The translations under genes were made by a program, and so were the position numbers. DNA of 64,000 nucleotides from assembly GCA_958510825.1 (NCBI GenBank), contig OY294044.1, positions 42,125,550 through 42,189,549 on the forward strand, given 5' to 3'. The stretch comes from Brachypterus glaber. Lineage: Eukaryota; Arthropoda; Insecta; Coleoptera; Kateretidae. Below the pieces are notes generated by a model that was not told the origin of the DNA, searched no databases, and saw nothing but the letters and a program-made list of their open reading frames with translations. This document shows positions 21,730-33,317 of the stretch, in pieces (position 1 is the first letter of the stretch; every line of letters starts with the position of its first letter).

Positions 21730-22630
21730 GACGAAAAAATTTAAACTTTAAATCGATTTTTAAAATAGTTAGCGTTATTAAAAAGGAAGATTACTTCACA
21801 TTTACCTTACTATTATAAAGTACTTTGTAAATCAGTCTTCAAATATTAAAAACAAGACTAAGTGGAGAACCCTATTATAAACATTAACGATAGTATTCAT
21901 CAGATGTAGATTCTTTATCAGATTAGTGTAGATAAAATGTTTAATGTTTTAAAACATTAAAATGTTAATGTTAAATGTTTAACAAAAATAATTTAAAAAA
22001 AATGCTATTACTTACTATTTGAACTACATATAAATAGGACATAACCGACACGGTTGAATTCCGGGGTGTACCTATCGAATGGTAGGTAAAACCTTTAAAA
22101 AAAATAAAAATAATGTTAAAATTAATTTTATTTGGAGTCCTAACCTGTCACTAAATTTAGTTTATAAACCTGTTGTATTCACATGTGTTTGCACCCACTA
22201 CATCTTGAACTTGAATATACTTTAGTGTCTTTTCAAAATTCGTTTTTGTTCCAAATTTTTACATAGTACGGCACAGCGTGCTGTCACCAAAAGTTGAGTG
22301 GAAGGAGTTTTAGTTGAAGAACATTTTTGGTACTGTATTTATATTAATCCTTAACTACAAAAAAGGTTTTTCTTGACATTAGAAAATACAACCTATGTTT
22401 AAATTTCTGCTCGTAAAAACATAATGCCACTATGGGTGTATATTTTAATTATCGGTAGCAAAGCTAATTTGTTATATAAAACAGTTCTTTTAAATACATA
22501 AACTTTTAATTGAAAAAATTAAAGAAGAATCTCAAACTGCAGATAATTGCTTAACTTTAAATTAAGTTACTTTTAAAACCATTGTCAACGTCAATAATAA
22601 TTAATCACAAGTTATATCCTGAGGACAATA
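21730..22630. other. No gene seen
   Basis: AT-rich. A short palindromic cluster of TTAATGTTTTAAAACATTAA lies near 21942. No exon or repeat family was recognised. Confidence 0.4.
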
Positions 22631-22636
22631 AATTGA

Positions 22637-22876
22637 GTCGGTTAAACCTTGCAAGGTTGCAAGCTTGTAGTTTGATGACTTTTATGTTCCCTTTAAAAAC
22701 AGGACATTTTGTTTAAAAAAGTGTATCGACAGACTATAGTTCGTGTAAAGATGGAAGTCGGTTAAACCTTGCAAGGTTGCAAGCTTGTAGTTTCATGACG
22801 TTTATGTTCCCTTTAAAAAAGGACATTTTGTTTAAAAAAGTGTATAAACAGACTATAGTTCGTGTAAAGATGAAAG
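22637..22876. repeat. Two-copy tandem repeat, 120-bp unit
   Basis: GTCGGTTAAACCTTGCAAGG starts at 22637 and again at 22757. Both continue through TTGCAAGCTTGTAGTTT, TTTATGTTCCCTTTAAAAA, GGACATTTTGTTTAAAAAAG and AGACTATAGTTCGTGTAAAG with only a few differences. A third, partial GTCG start at 22877 leads into the palindrome. Confidence 0.85.
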
Positions 22877-23062
22877 TCGCTTGCAAAACAACTTCACACT
22901 ACCATATTTCAAAAACAATTTGACCCAGAGACTTAAAATTTGGAACAAAGATTTTCTAAGTAGTAGAAAAAATTTGTTCAAAATTTAAGCCTATATGTCA
23001 AACCGTTGAAATATCGTAGTGTAAAGTTGTTTTGCAAGTGACTTGCATCTTTACACGTGTAT
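22858..23062. mobile_element. About 200-bp palindrome
   Basis: The left arm CGTGTAAAGATGAAAGTCGC, TTGCAAAACAACTTCACACT matches the reverse complement of the right arm CGTGTAAAGATGCAAGTCAC, TTGCAAAACAACTTTACACT. Pairing continues through ATATTTCAA, TTTGAC.., TTAAATTTTGAACAAA and TTTTCTA to a centre near 22960. The arms span the whole length, so this is a foldback element or an inverted duplication. It overlaps the end of the 120-bp tandem repeat. Confidence 0.75.
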
Positions 23063-23123
23063 ACTGTGTATACTGCACGATAATAATTGACAGAATGCTC
23101 ACTCTATCTGCATATGCTACCTA

Positions 23124-23177
23124 CATCATAGAACACAGTACTGAAAGCAGCATCATAGAACACAGTACTGAAAGCAG
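23124..23177. repeat. Perfect 27-bp tandem duplication
   Basis: CATCATAGAACACAGTACTG plus AAAGCAG occurs at 23124 and 23151. A third partial copy (CACTGAAAAG) follows. The open frames over it on both strands are by-products. Confidence 0.85.
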
Positions 23178-23179
23178 CA

Positions 23180-25080
23180 CTGAAAAGTCCAAAAGTCCAA
23201 ACCAATGCAAAAATTTCCAGTCGCATGTCCAAGCTACCGAAGGCAATGATTAAATTTCGCAGCGAATAAAAATACTCAAATTGACGCAATCAACGCACAT
23301 GTTAAGGCAGCCAAATGAGAGAATAAAATATCAGAACAGTCAAAAAAAAAAAAATGCCAATCGAGGTTCGCATTCCTCATTTTAATTTTAAAGTTTCAAA
23401 ACTGTAGGTCCCGGAGCATAACAACAAAGATCCTCGTTTGAGTAGAAAAATAATATTACTGAGGTAAAGCAAAATTAAGCAAAAGTAAAATTACCAGGCT
23501 TTAATTACCCATCCAAAACTACTCATGGTGTGGTTTTATGGATTTCAATCATAAGTTATGTTACCTCCGATTTTTTTTTTCAGAATATCGTACAGGGATA
23601 TACCCTGCGTAGTAACGAAGGTAATATTTATTAATCGTAAAAACAGTATTTTTCGTCCTTGTTTCATAAATTACTAACTTTTTTACATAAAAGTACCTAC
23701 GTAGTTGATTAAGCTTTCAATTTGTATGACACTAAGCCGATATAAATCAAACGACATTTTAAAGAAATCTGTACAAATCCTTCCTATTTTTGTATGCAGA
23801 CAACATTACCAGAAGAATCTCGGATTAACGCAAGGATTTACAAATTTCTGGAATAGGTTGTCTTATTACACTCTCCGCGACATTAAAGAGAAAAATACGT
23901 TGTGAAAAAAAGATAAAAGTGTCAGTTTCTAACTGGAATTTTACTAAATATAGCGTCGATACAGGTAAAATATAGCTAATGTCAGAATGTCAGAATTTTA
24001 GTACATACAAGTGGCAATATTGTGTTTTTTTATGTGGAAAAATTATAACCTAGGGTTTTATTTTTATCCTACAAATGAGTGGAACTACTACCAAATATTT
24101 ATACATGTAAAAATATTTTGTGGTGGTTCGGTATACGGACTTCTGAGATTTTTGTATGACTTTAGAGATTTTCAACATAAAAATCAATGATTGTTAAGTT
24201 CTTCTATAGGATTTCTGAGATTTATAAAATATCTCCAAAATTACTGATTTTGTAGATTTTTTAATATTTTTGAGATTTTTGAAAGTTTTTTGAAAGTTTG
24301 TACCCCTCGCCTAAAAATATGTTTTAAATAAAAAAAATAAAATATTTAAAAAAAATAATTAATATGAATATTGTAATACTAAACTCTAAATAATCTTAGA
24401 ATATTTTTTATTAAAAAATGTTTCCTTAAGTTTTGAATTTTTGCTAAGGCAAAGTGTAGAAAGGAAAAAGGCTTGCAATGAACATTTCTATATTATATAA
24501 TAAATTATAATTTATTAATAATTTTAACAATAATTGCGCTGGAACACCAGTTAATTAAAAATTGCCATTTTGTCTTTTATTGAGAGATCCTCAGTACCTA
24601 AAAGGTTCTTGTGGTGAAGAATCTATTGAAACTATTATCATTTATTATAAGGTAATATAACATAACACAAATAAAAAACAAAAATTGGGTAAGAAATTAC
24701 AATACACAAGCAGTAAAGATACGTGAACAACTAAAACTAAAATCAAATGTTTATTTACGAAGACTATCTCGTAAAATGCAAAGAACTTATTCACAACTTG
24801 TCGTTTTTCTTGTTGGTATTCCTGTAAAGCATTCGTAACAGCCCTGTTGACTGGTTTGGTAATAAACGAAGATAAATGTTTGTAACTCAGTCAATATACT
24901 TGCTCGCACTACTTTTTCCAAATCGAGTGCTTATAACAGACTTACACATCAGACGACACTTTTCATTATGGCGGATAGGTTAATACAATATAAGCAATAA
25001 AATACAAATTTTTCCAAAAGTCTTGGCCTCCCAATTAATTTGAAACGTAAAAAAAATAGTCTAACAAAAATGTGTGTTCA
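23180..25080. other. No gene seen
   Basis: AT-rich. The open frame 23705-23905 (+) is unrecognised and its composition is not coding-like. GAGATTTTTG-type short repeats lie near 24145-24290. Confidence 0.4.
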
Positions 25081-25218
25081 ATTCTACATTTTATTGAAAT
25101 GCTTTATCACATGTAAGGTTATTCTCATGGAATGAGTACACCGCCAGGAATTAAATTTAAAGAATTATATCAATTAATTTTTATTGAAAAAAGTCTTCAG
25201 AAAATGTGAGAAACAATT

Positions 25219-25505
25219 ATGTCAATAACCATGTATGTCCTCCTCCGTTCTCAAGCGAAACATTTACGCCTAAAACCTATCGTCCTTCCATTGCGAAACG
25301 AAATTGGAGAAAATTTTATTTTTATGGACGATAGCGCCACTTCCCACAGCACAAGAAGGGTTAACAATTTGCTAGAGCAAGGCAATGTTCAAAGAATGAA
25401 CTGCCAGCAAACTCACCTGACATGAATCCTTGTGAGAAAATTTGGGATAAGCTAAAAAGGGCCATTTTAAACATTATTGGCATGCACTGGCATGTTAAAA
25501 TTTAG
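25219..25505 (+). pseudogene. Tc1/mariner-type transposase C-terminal relic
   Basis: The first frame reads LRLKPIVLPLRNEIGENFIF, MDDSATSHSTRRVNN and LLEQGNVQRMN. After a one-base deletion at about 25403 the next frame continues PANSPDMNPCEKIWDKLKR, AILNIIG, to a TAG at 25505. FMDD.A.SH carries the second catalytic Asp and NPCEKIWD the third acidic residue (Glu) of the DDE triad, about 34-35 residues on, as in Tc1-type transposases. The first Asp and the DNA-binding domain are missing, apart from weak similarity around 25130-25210. With the frameshift it cannot be active. No matching TIR pair was found. Confidence 0.8.
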
Positions 25506-25509
25506 CTTG

Positions 25510-28470
25510 AGAACAGAAGAGTTATTGGTTATTGAAATCATTGCTTTTTTCAATAAAAATTATTTGATACCATTTTTTAAATTAAACTTACTTTGTTAGG
25601 ATAATTTTTGTTTATGTTTCAAATTAATTGGGGGGGGGGGGCAAGAATTTGGGCAATGTGTGTACTAAGAAATAAGGGAATCATTTTCATCATTATCATT
25701 AGAAGGGGTATGTTAACTATGGTGTTATAGCATTCATCTAAGAAGGCACATTTTATAATTATGATGATATTCCATTCTATATATAGTACTCTTTTAGGTG
25801 AGAAAATAGAACATTCTCCCAAAATGAGGGATGGAACTTATTTTTCCTAAGCAGAATCGGCAGTATTTACAGTATGACTAGTTAGAAAACTGATAACAGT
25901 TCTGAGTTTTTTCTCATTTAATTGAAAATATTTTTGTGTTCTTTACTACTTTTACATGACTATGCTGCTTATGGGGTGGTTGCAGTTATAAATAGAAACG
26001 TGAAGAAAGTTTCTCAGTACTGCACTCTAAATTTGTTCGTCAATCTTTCAGTAGTATTAACTGTAATAAAGCAAATTCACCATGTCAGAATGTGAATTTA
26101 CAATATTTATTAAATTAACCGCAATATTACTCGGTTTAGTAAAATCTCAGCTCTTTTCCTGTCGGTACAATAATTTTGCATTAAAATTCATGCATGTGGT
26201 CCAAAAACCCAGCACTTTTACAGACAGTCCCGAAAGTTACCAATTATAGGTTACATTCTAAAAAAGATAGCGGTAAAATTACCACACTTTACTAACCAGT
26301 GAATTTACAGTACTGAGTTAAATTTACCACTTTCTTTACTGGTAACATATGACCTACTTTATTTGCTGTGAAGTTGCCATATTTTCATTTAGAGTGTAAT
26401 ACAACATTGAAAGAAGTATACAAAATTGAAAGAAGTATAAACATGGTGATGATGAAAAAAAAAAGTCTGGCTCACTTTGCAACACAATACAAACTATTTT
26501 TTTTTAAATATATAATTCTGCGAATAATTAATAAATTAATGAAATTTCACAGTATTTAAGATTTATCTTAATGTACTGAGTAGTTTTTGAAATGTTTGAA
26601 TTTGAAATAATGTTTTTGGTGGACATCTGTAATTTTTATAATTAAAGACTTTGGAATTATTAAACATACATTTACCTTAAAGGTGACAATCTTAATTACA
26701 TACATCTTCTATCTTATGCAATTTTCAAAGTTGTATTTTTGTATTATATTCGAAAACATATTGCATAGAGCTAAGCTAAAAAATATTCATTGTTATATTA
26801 TTGAGCAGAAATCAATATAACCAAAGACAGAATTTATAAAACATTGTTGGTAAAAATGAAATATGAATTTTTGCGCGAAGTGGTCTATTATGCTTAAAAA
26901 ATCAGCCAAACAGAATCAAAACAAAAAACGGGGTGGTGGATTGGGTTGGGTATGTAGCATTGAATTAAATGAAGGGTCCCCACTCAGAAATCAAAGTTGA
27001 ATTATTTATTCAACGTCCTGAATTGTATTTAGAATTATTCGTGCGAAATCTATGGCAGTTCAATACACGAACGTGTTTAGTCATTGGAGTGCTTATTAAA
27101 CTTAAAAACAAAGGATTTTTTAATTAAACACATGGCTTCGGTTTCACACATCAATAGTAAATTCATTTAAACAAACTACACGTACGTTATAATTAAATGG
27201 ATACGAGACATTGAAAATATATTTCATTTTTTATACTCTTCATATCCTTCGGGCTAGAAGAGTATAATAAATGTTTTTAAACGTTTTTTTTTATTAAAAT
27301 AATCAGACATATTATTAAAAAATACACATTTGTGTTGTTTGGGACTCTATAATAATAATATAATAGTTAAAATTCTATTATTAATAAAGATGGTTCGCAC
27401 TAAAAGAGATTTTCTTCTCAAACTTTTTTTTTATCTGAATAATAGCAAAATAAGCCTTATGCAAATTATTAAGATCCATAATATTAAAGAATCCCATTTC
27501 AAGTTCTGATTAAAGACTGTACCTAAGAATTTAGCACTAGAAGACAAATTGTATTCATTTAAAATTTTATTTGGTACCTAAATCTTTTCTGGAGTAAATT
27601 TCTTTGACAACATAAGCAAAAAACTTCACACATCTAAAAAATAGCAGATATAAATAATAATCTTACCAATTTTAAAAATAATAAATAATTTATTTATAAT
27701 CAAAAAAAAAAAAAAAAAAGTAGAAACAGAAAAGATTAACATGATTTATAGAAATATTTATACCAGTTTTGAAAAAAGCCATTTGCCAACAAAATGTATA
27801 TGGGGTGCAACTTTTAATATAGTATAAAAAATAAAGCGTGGCTCGGGTGCACTCATGAGGTTCAAAGAAATGTTATTTTCGGAAATATGCCAAGAGATTA
27901 CGCATTATATATTCCACCTAAAGCGGATTCTATGGAATGCGAAGCATTACATATATTCGCGGTTTGTTTTTTTTTGTTTTTTCGTTCGTTGGAAATACAA
28001 GCCTTTGTTTCTGATTGATTTAATTTTTTTTAATTTGTGCGAAATTGCAGGGCCGGCCCACCTCCCTACTTCCTCTTTCCCGTTTTTTATATTCCCTTGA
28101 TACTCTACGCTTTGATATTTTTTAATAATGTATTTATAACATATATATTTTTTAATTAGATTTTTTTTTACAAAATATTTATTATTTTATGTAATTTTAA
28201 ATAATAGTTTATATCACGTGTGCACATATAGAAATAATTATTTGGATCAAGAAGATATTGTTTAGGTCAAGCAAATCATTTCTATACGTAAAGATATATT
28301 ATACGCTCCCTTTAAAAAATTTAATACGATTTATGGGCTCCAGTTTGGAGCCTCAAAACTCTGGGGGACAATAATGTTTAGATGCAGAATCCAAATACGT
28401 CCAAGACTAAAATTTTCAGAGATTTAGCAAACCAAACAAATATATTTTAAATAAATTTTAATTTTTTTTA
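25510..28470. other. No gene seen; small inverted repeats
   Basis: AT-rich. A stem-loop TATACTCTTC..CTTCGGGCTAGAAGAGTATA lies at about 27231-27262 and resembles a repeat end. GCAGGGCCGGCCCACC near 28047 resembles a hAT-type terminus, without a partner. The open frames 25619-25822, 26368-26559 and 27855-28100 are not convincing. Confidence 0.35.
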
Positions 28471-28482
28471 TTATTATAAAAA

Positions 28483-28713
28483 ATGGGTGTTAAATTAGAG
28501 AGTAAAATGGGTGTTAAATTAGAGAGTATTATTAGGTGTAGAATAAGAGCCGAATATGTGAGATACGACAGCATCAGATTGCAAGTCTTTGAAACACAAA
28601 GACTCAACCAAGAGGAACTAAAAGACCTCCCATGGGCAAATATTTTGATCTTTATTGAAAGAATGGGTAGGCTTAAAGATAACTCATTTCTAATAAAAAA
28701 TTATTTTGAATAA
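28483..28713 (+). CDS. Unrecognised 76-codon ORF
   Basis: It begins with a perfect 21-bp duplication encoding MGVKLESK MGVKLES, then IIRCRIRAEYVRYDSIRLQ, VFETQRLNQEELKDLPWAN and ILIFIERMGRL. The composition is charged and protein-like compared with neighbouring AT-rich frames. No family is recognised, no splice sites were assigned, and its end runs into a family X repeat. It could be a fragment of a mobile-element protein. Confidence 0.25.
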   Translation: MGVKLESKMGVKLESIIRCRIRAEYVRYDSIRLQVFETQRLNQEELKDLPWANILIFIERMGRLKDNSFLIKNYFE

Positions 28714-28925
28714 AACTGATTTTTTTTACTGTTGTTTAGAAAATTTAAATTTAACCTTTAAATTTTCGATGACAATGTAATATACTATCCAAGTTTTAAA
28801 ATAAAAATATTGTAATTATTTTAAAGTTGTGGTATGAAATTTAAAAAAATACAATTTATTTTAAAATTCTGGTATCGACTTTCAGCTGGTAATTAAATTG
28901 CAGAGCATAGTTTTTACAAAAAAAG
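28705..28925. mobile_element. MITE-like repeat, family X, copy 3 (truncated ends)
   Basis: It shares the interior order of the copies at 1228 and 13645: TTTTTTTACTGTTGTTTAGA, TTTAACCTTTAAATTTTCGA, CAAGTTTTAAAATAAAAAT, GGTAATTAAATTGCAG and a TTTTTACA end. The terminal GTGTA is degraded. The sequence from 28925 to 29640 is AT-rich with no gene. Confidence 0.45.
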
Positions 28926-29669
28926 TCATAAGATGTAAATAAAAATAACCAATAGAAAAAACTATAATTATTTTTGTCTTTTGTTTTTTTTTTTAATTTT
29001 ATATTATGTATGCATTTTATGAAAAATAAATTATTCCAAAGATATTATCATTAAATTAAGTTTTTTTTTTTTTGTAAAAATATTAAATTAAATTTGTGCA
29101 TATTGCAAATATTTAAAAATATATTTTCCGCATTTTTTTATTTATTTATGAAAAAATTCTGCAGCTAATTAAAATAATTGATTAAATCTTTTTATTATTA
29201 AATGCTTTGTGTTTATTTTGATTAATTAAAAATTGCATTAAATAAACTAAATAAACTGTGTCTATTCAACTAATTACCGTCTATATAAAATTAAATTATA
29301 TTATTATGTTTATTTGAGGAAATGCAACTACTACATATAACCCACTAAGTAGGTAGTTAAATTAAACTCCTAAAAAAATAATAAAACTTAATAAAATAAA
29401 ATTTTAAAAAGATTTGAATAAGGTGATATAACGCGTGTCCTGGCTAACACAGATCAATCGTTTTTTAGCTTTATTATTAAAGCTTTCAAAATAAAATAAA
29501 TATACACAACAAGCTTTAAATCTGCATAAACATTCTCAAAAGCTAGTAGAACTTTTTAGGCAGGCTTATAGCCTTCTGTGTATTGATTGACATATATCTT
29601 ATCTCGATAGATTTAATAATAACACTAAAAAAATGATTGACCTGTGTTAGTTGGGACAATCGGCATAGT

Positions 29670-29753
29670 GTATTCCAGCCCCCTAGTCCAGACATGCCCT
29701 TACCCCACAACGCTGCAAGTAAAAATTTTAATTAATAATTTTAACATGTTATT
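29670..29753. repeat. Left fragment of the tandem-array monomer split by the LINE
   Basis: CCCTTACCCCACAACGCTGC followed by AAGTAAAAATTTTAATTAAT aligns with the array consensus CCTTGCCCCACCACCGTGCTAC..AATTA. Joining base 29753 to 34404 restores a normal monomer order (..TGCAAAACTATAGCAGTTTTT..CAGTGTA). The LINE therefore sits inside a monomer. Confidence 0.65.
29744..29753. repeat. LINE target-site duplication, left copy
   Basis: ACATGTTATT, identical to 34394-34403. It adjoins the poly-T (poly(A) of the minus-strand element). Confidence 0.85.
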
Positions 29754-29868
29754 TTTTTTTTTTAATAATCCTTTATTTAGCTATTTTTACAAACATTTTA
29801 TACAATATCTTTTAATAATACATAAATATTCATACTTCTAACCTATCTAACATTTTGTTCTTTTTCCT

Positions 29869-32800
29869 TTAAAATGCATAAACTTTTTTTCCTAAATTGT
29901 GTATTTGATTGTTTTTAATTTTAATCATTCTGTCGTCTCTAAGCATACAAATAAATTGTTGGATATCTCCATTAATTTCTAAATTAAAATAGATCAGTGC
30001 TGAACAGTACCATACAAAGGCATTTTGATCATATTTTGAATTACATTTTAAATTAAATATATCCATTACTGATTTTATATCTATTAAGGCTTTCCCAAAT
30101 TTTTTTTGAATAATATTATATACCCACTCCCATATATTTTTCGCATTTGTACAAGTTTTAATTCTGTGTAATATAGTATCTACTTCCCCACACGTGTTGC
30201 ATAAATTATTACTTGATATGTTATGGCGTTTCATTTTTTCTCCCACTGTATATTTGTCGTTTATTGCTCTAAATACCGAAGATCGCCACTTAGTACTAAC
30301 AAATTTATTCTGACATACCTCCCATATAAAATTCCACTCTATTCCCGGGTATTTTTCTTCAATTTTTGTTTTTTTTGTCATTTTTTCTAATAAGTTATTA
30401 TAAATATCTTTTGTCTTGTAGTGTGTGTCTTTATCTAGATCCAAATTAAGCTCTCGCGTTATTTTTATGTAGTTTTTATAGAGTTTGTGATACATTTTAT
30501 TACTCCCTGCAGCAAATATCCCTTCAAGAAGAGAGGTTTTAATTTTTGAACATTCCGGGTTTTCCGCCATGCGTTGTGTTTTTATAAATATAGATAATGC
30601 CTTTTTTTCAATTTCTATTAAACCCAAACCACCTTTTTTAGTAGTTAAATAAAGCTGTTGTCTTTCTACCCTGTATAAGCACCCTTGCCATAGAAAATTA
30701 CCTATTACCCTGACAAGCTTTTGACTCATATCTTTGTTAATTGGGATTATATGTGATAAATACCAAACTTTGGATAGTAAATATATATTAACATACCACA
30801 CTTTTCTTATAAGATCTAATTGTCGAAATCGGTCAACAGCAAGGGAGACTTGAATAATATGGATTATTTTATCCCAGTTTTTTTTGTACATTAATTCAAA
30901 ATTTTTTTCAATTTTCATTCCCAAAATCCTCATTTCTGTGACCATTTTAAATTTACTTTTACTCAACTCATTTCCCTCCCACTTTCCCAGAGGTAATATA
31001 CCCGACTTTTCATAGTTTATTATCGCACCTGCACCTTTTTCAAATATTGCTATTATTTGTTCCACATTATGCAAGTCATTTTTATCCCTAATAAATATGT
31101 ATACATCGTCTGCATAGGCATTTGTTTTTATATTTTTATTGTTTATAATTACACCTTTTGCAGTAAATTTAATCAATTTGAGCAGTGGCTCAATATATAT
31201 ACTAAACAAAGTCATCGACATTGGGCAGCCTTGGCGTACAGATGAAGATATTTTAAAATTTTCTGAAAGAAAACCGTTTATTTGTACCTTTGAGGATGCA
31301 GCCTTATACACATTTTTAATTGCATTTATCATATCTTCATCTATACCCATTCTTGCCATGATTTCCCATAAAAAATCATGAGGTACATAGTCAAAAGCAT
31401 GTTGTAAATCTAGGGACAATATAGCTACTTTTTCATTATGATTGTTTTCATATTGCATTACTGCATCTCTGGCAACTATCAAATTATTAAAAATAGACTT
31501 GTTGCTATCGCAGTTTTGTTCGTTACTAATTATTTTTGGTATTATATCTTTAAACCGTTCTTTTATAATTTTCATGTATATTTTATAGTCGGTGTTAGTT
31601 AAAGTTATAGGTCTAAAATCTTTCATTGACTGGGCATCGCTTATTTTAGGTATTAACAGGATAACTCCTTCCGCAAAAACATTCGGAATTTCTTTATTGT
31701 TACTAAAAAACATATTTAATATTTGTGTAAATTCATCACCAATAATATCAAAAATTACTTTATACACCTCATATGTCAACCCATCTATGCCTGGTGCTTT
31801 CTTATTAGATGACGTTTCGATAACTGAAAATATCTCATTTTTGGATATTTGTCTTTTTAGAAGGTTATTATCCGCTTGCAAAATATTATTACTTACATGC
31901 GAGAGTAAACATCTCATTTCTGATTTGCTTACCTCACGTCTTTCAAACATTTTTTTGTAATAACCTCTTGCATAATTTTTAATATCTTTTGTACATGTAA
32001 GAGTTACAGTCTTATTTGTTTGTAGCTTATTAATTAAAGTTTGCTTCTGCCGTTTCCTTAAATTAATAATATCATACAATGCTTTTTTTTCCCCCACTAA
32101 AATTTTATTTTTATCTTTATAATTTATATTGATTTGTTCTTCACGTATTTTTTGTATATGTAGTTTAATTTCTTTAAATTCTTGCAACGTTTCTTGGCTT
32201 GTATTAATATTGATATTTTTTTTATATTCATCTAGTAGCTTATAATAATATTCAAGATTTTTTTTGTAATCTATAGCTCTATTTATTTCAATATTTTTTA
32301 AATATGACTTAATACCCGGTTTTAATACGTAAAACCACCAGTAAATTAAGTTGTTTTTGTATGATTCATATTTTTTTAAGTCTTTAATTTTTAATTTCAG
32401 TCCTTGCAATATATTTTTTTCACTTAATAGCGATTGTTTAACCTTCCAAAAAGACCAACCATGTTTGACATATGAGGATATATCAGATTTAATAAAAATA
32501 ACCAACGCATGGTGATCAGAAAAGGCCAACGGATGTACTTCACAGTTATAAATTATGTCTTTATTTTCTACTCCAACATATGCGCGATCAATTCGTGAAG
32601 CCGTGTTACTCCTAACGTATGTATATTCAACTTTTTTCCCGTGAATTATTTCCCACGCATCACATAATTTTAGATTATTGATTATGTTTTGTAAACTTTT
32701 ACAGATTGACGTTGTATTTAAAGAGTCTTTAGCTTTGATAACACAATTAAAATCTCCTACTAATATTATTTTTTCGTTAAAATCAAGGTGGTTTGTTAAT

Positions 32801-33153
32801 TCCTCTTCGAAAAATTTTATCCTTTCTTTATAATTTTGTGAGCCTGAGGGGCTATATACATTGACGTATAAGATGTTTTCAATTTTCGCGGACATTACCC
32901 TTCCTGTCGGTCCAAATGAAAGATTTTCGACCTTGTACCCTGTTCTAAATATTATTCCTGTGCCTCTTTCATTTGGCCCAACATTGGCAATAAAGTTGTA
33001 TCCCGGTAGACAATTCAAGAATTCAGCATTAATTTCTTGCAAGAAAACTATATCTAAGTCATTTCTTTTAATAAAGTCATTAAGTAGAGTATGTTTCAAT
33101 ACATTTTTAATGCCATTTATATTGATTGACGCTATTGTTTTTAAATTGATCAT
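29869..33153 (-). CDS. LINE ORF2: APE-type endonuclease / reverse transcriptase
   Basis: 1094 residues from ATG 33153. The endonuclease occupies about 1-225: SININGI with Asn 11, FLQEINA with Glu 40, VGDFN at 132-136, SRIDR at 186-190 and FSDHH at 211-215, the known APE active-site motifs. The RT spans about 440-800: APGIDGLTYEVYK, ILSLDLQHAFDYVPHDF (catalytic Asp 582), VRQGCPMSMTLF, and AYADDVYIF with YADD at 680-683. A CCHC knuckle, CNTCGEVDTILHRIKTC, lies at 985-1001. No RNase H is seen. The protein nicks the target and primes reverse transcription of the element RNA. An upstream in-frame extension to 33282 starts with TTG rather than ATG, so ATG 33153 is the preferred start. The frame is uninterrupted, unlike all other LINE pieces in the window. 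Confidence 0.93.
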   Translation of the reverse strand: MINLKTIASININGIKNVLKHTLLNDFIKRNDLDIVFLQEINAEFLNCLPGYNFIANVGPNERGTGIIFRTGYKVENLSFGPTGRVMSAKIENILYVNVYSPSGSQNYKERIKFFEEELTNHLDFNEKIILVGDFNCVIKAKDSLNTTSICKSLQNIINNLKLCDAWEIIHGKKVEYTYVRSNTASRIDRAYVGVENKDIIYNCEVHPLAFSDHHALVIFIKSDISSYVKHGWSFWKVKQSLLSEKNILQGLKLKIKDLKKYESYKNNLIYWWFYVLKPGIKSYLKNIEINRAIDYKKNLEYYYKLLDEYKKNININTSQETLQEFKEIKLHIQKIREEQININYKDKNKILVGEKKALYDIINLRKRQKQTLINKLQTNKTVTLTCTKDIKNYARGYYKKMFERREVSKSEMRCLLSHVSNNILQADNNLLKRQISKNEIFSVIETSSNKKAPGIDGLTYEVYKVIFDIIGDEFTQILNMFFSNNKEIPNVFAEGVILLIPKISDAQSMKDFRPITLTNTDYKIYMKIIKERFKDIIPKIISNEQNCDSNKSIFNNLIVARDAVMQYENNHNEKVAILSLDLQHAFDYVPHDFLWEIMARMGIDEDMINAIKNVYKAASSKVQINGFLSENFKISSSVRQGCPMSMTLFSIYIEPLLKLIKFTAKGVIINNKNIKTNAYADDVYIFIRDKNDLHNVEQIIAIFEKGAGAIINYEKSGILPLGKWEGNELSKSKFKMVTEMRILGMKIEKNFELMYKKNWDKIIHIIQVSLAVDRFRQLDLIRKVWYVNIYLLSKVWYLSHIIPINKDMSQKLVRVIGNFLWQGCLYRVERQQLYLTTKKGGLGLIEIEKKALSIFIKTQRMAENPECSKIKTSLLEGIFAAGSNKMYHKLYKNYIKITRELNLDLDKDTHYKTKDIYNNLLEKMTKKTKIEEKYPGIEWNFIWEVCQNKFVSTKWRSSVFRAINDKYTVGEKMKRHNISSNNLCNTCGEVDTILHRIKTCTNAKNIWEWVYNIIQKKFGKALIDIKSVMDIFNLKCNSKYDQNAFVWYCSALIYFNLEINGDIQQFICMLRDDRMIKIKNNQIHNLGKKVYAF

Positions 33154-33317
33154 TTTAGAATTTAAGTAAAGTTTTGAATAAAATAATAATATGTACCTTT
33201 TTCCTCGGGGCAATGACTTGTAGGAGGCAAAAAATATGCACAAAAAAAAACACACACACAGACCAGTTGCGATAATAAACAAGCTAACTTTGTACTATAC
33301 AGTATGTTTTCCTTTTA

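Noticed and set aside
31057..31960. Several plus-strand ORFs inside the LINE
   Set aside because: They are antisense shadows of ORF2.
33154..33282. Upstream extension of LINE ORF2
   Set aside because: The first codon is TTG, the extension is hydrophobic filler, and the endonuclease domain starts right after ATG 33153.
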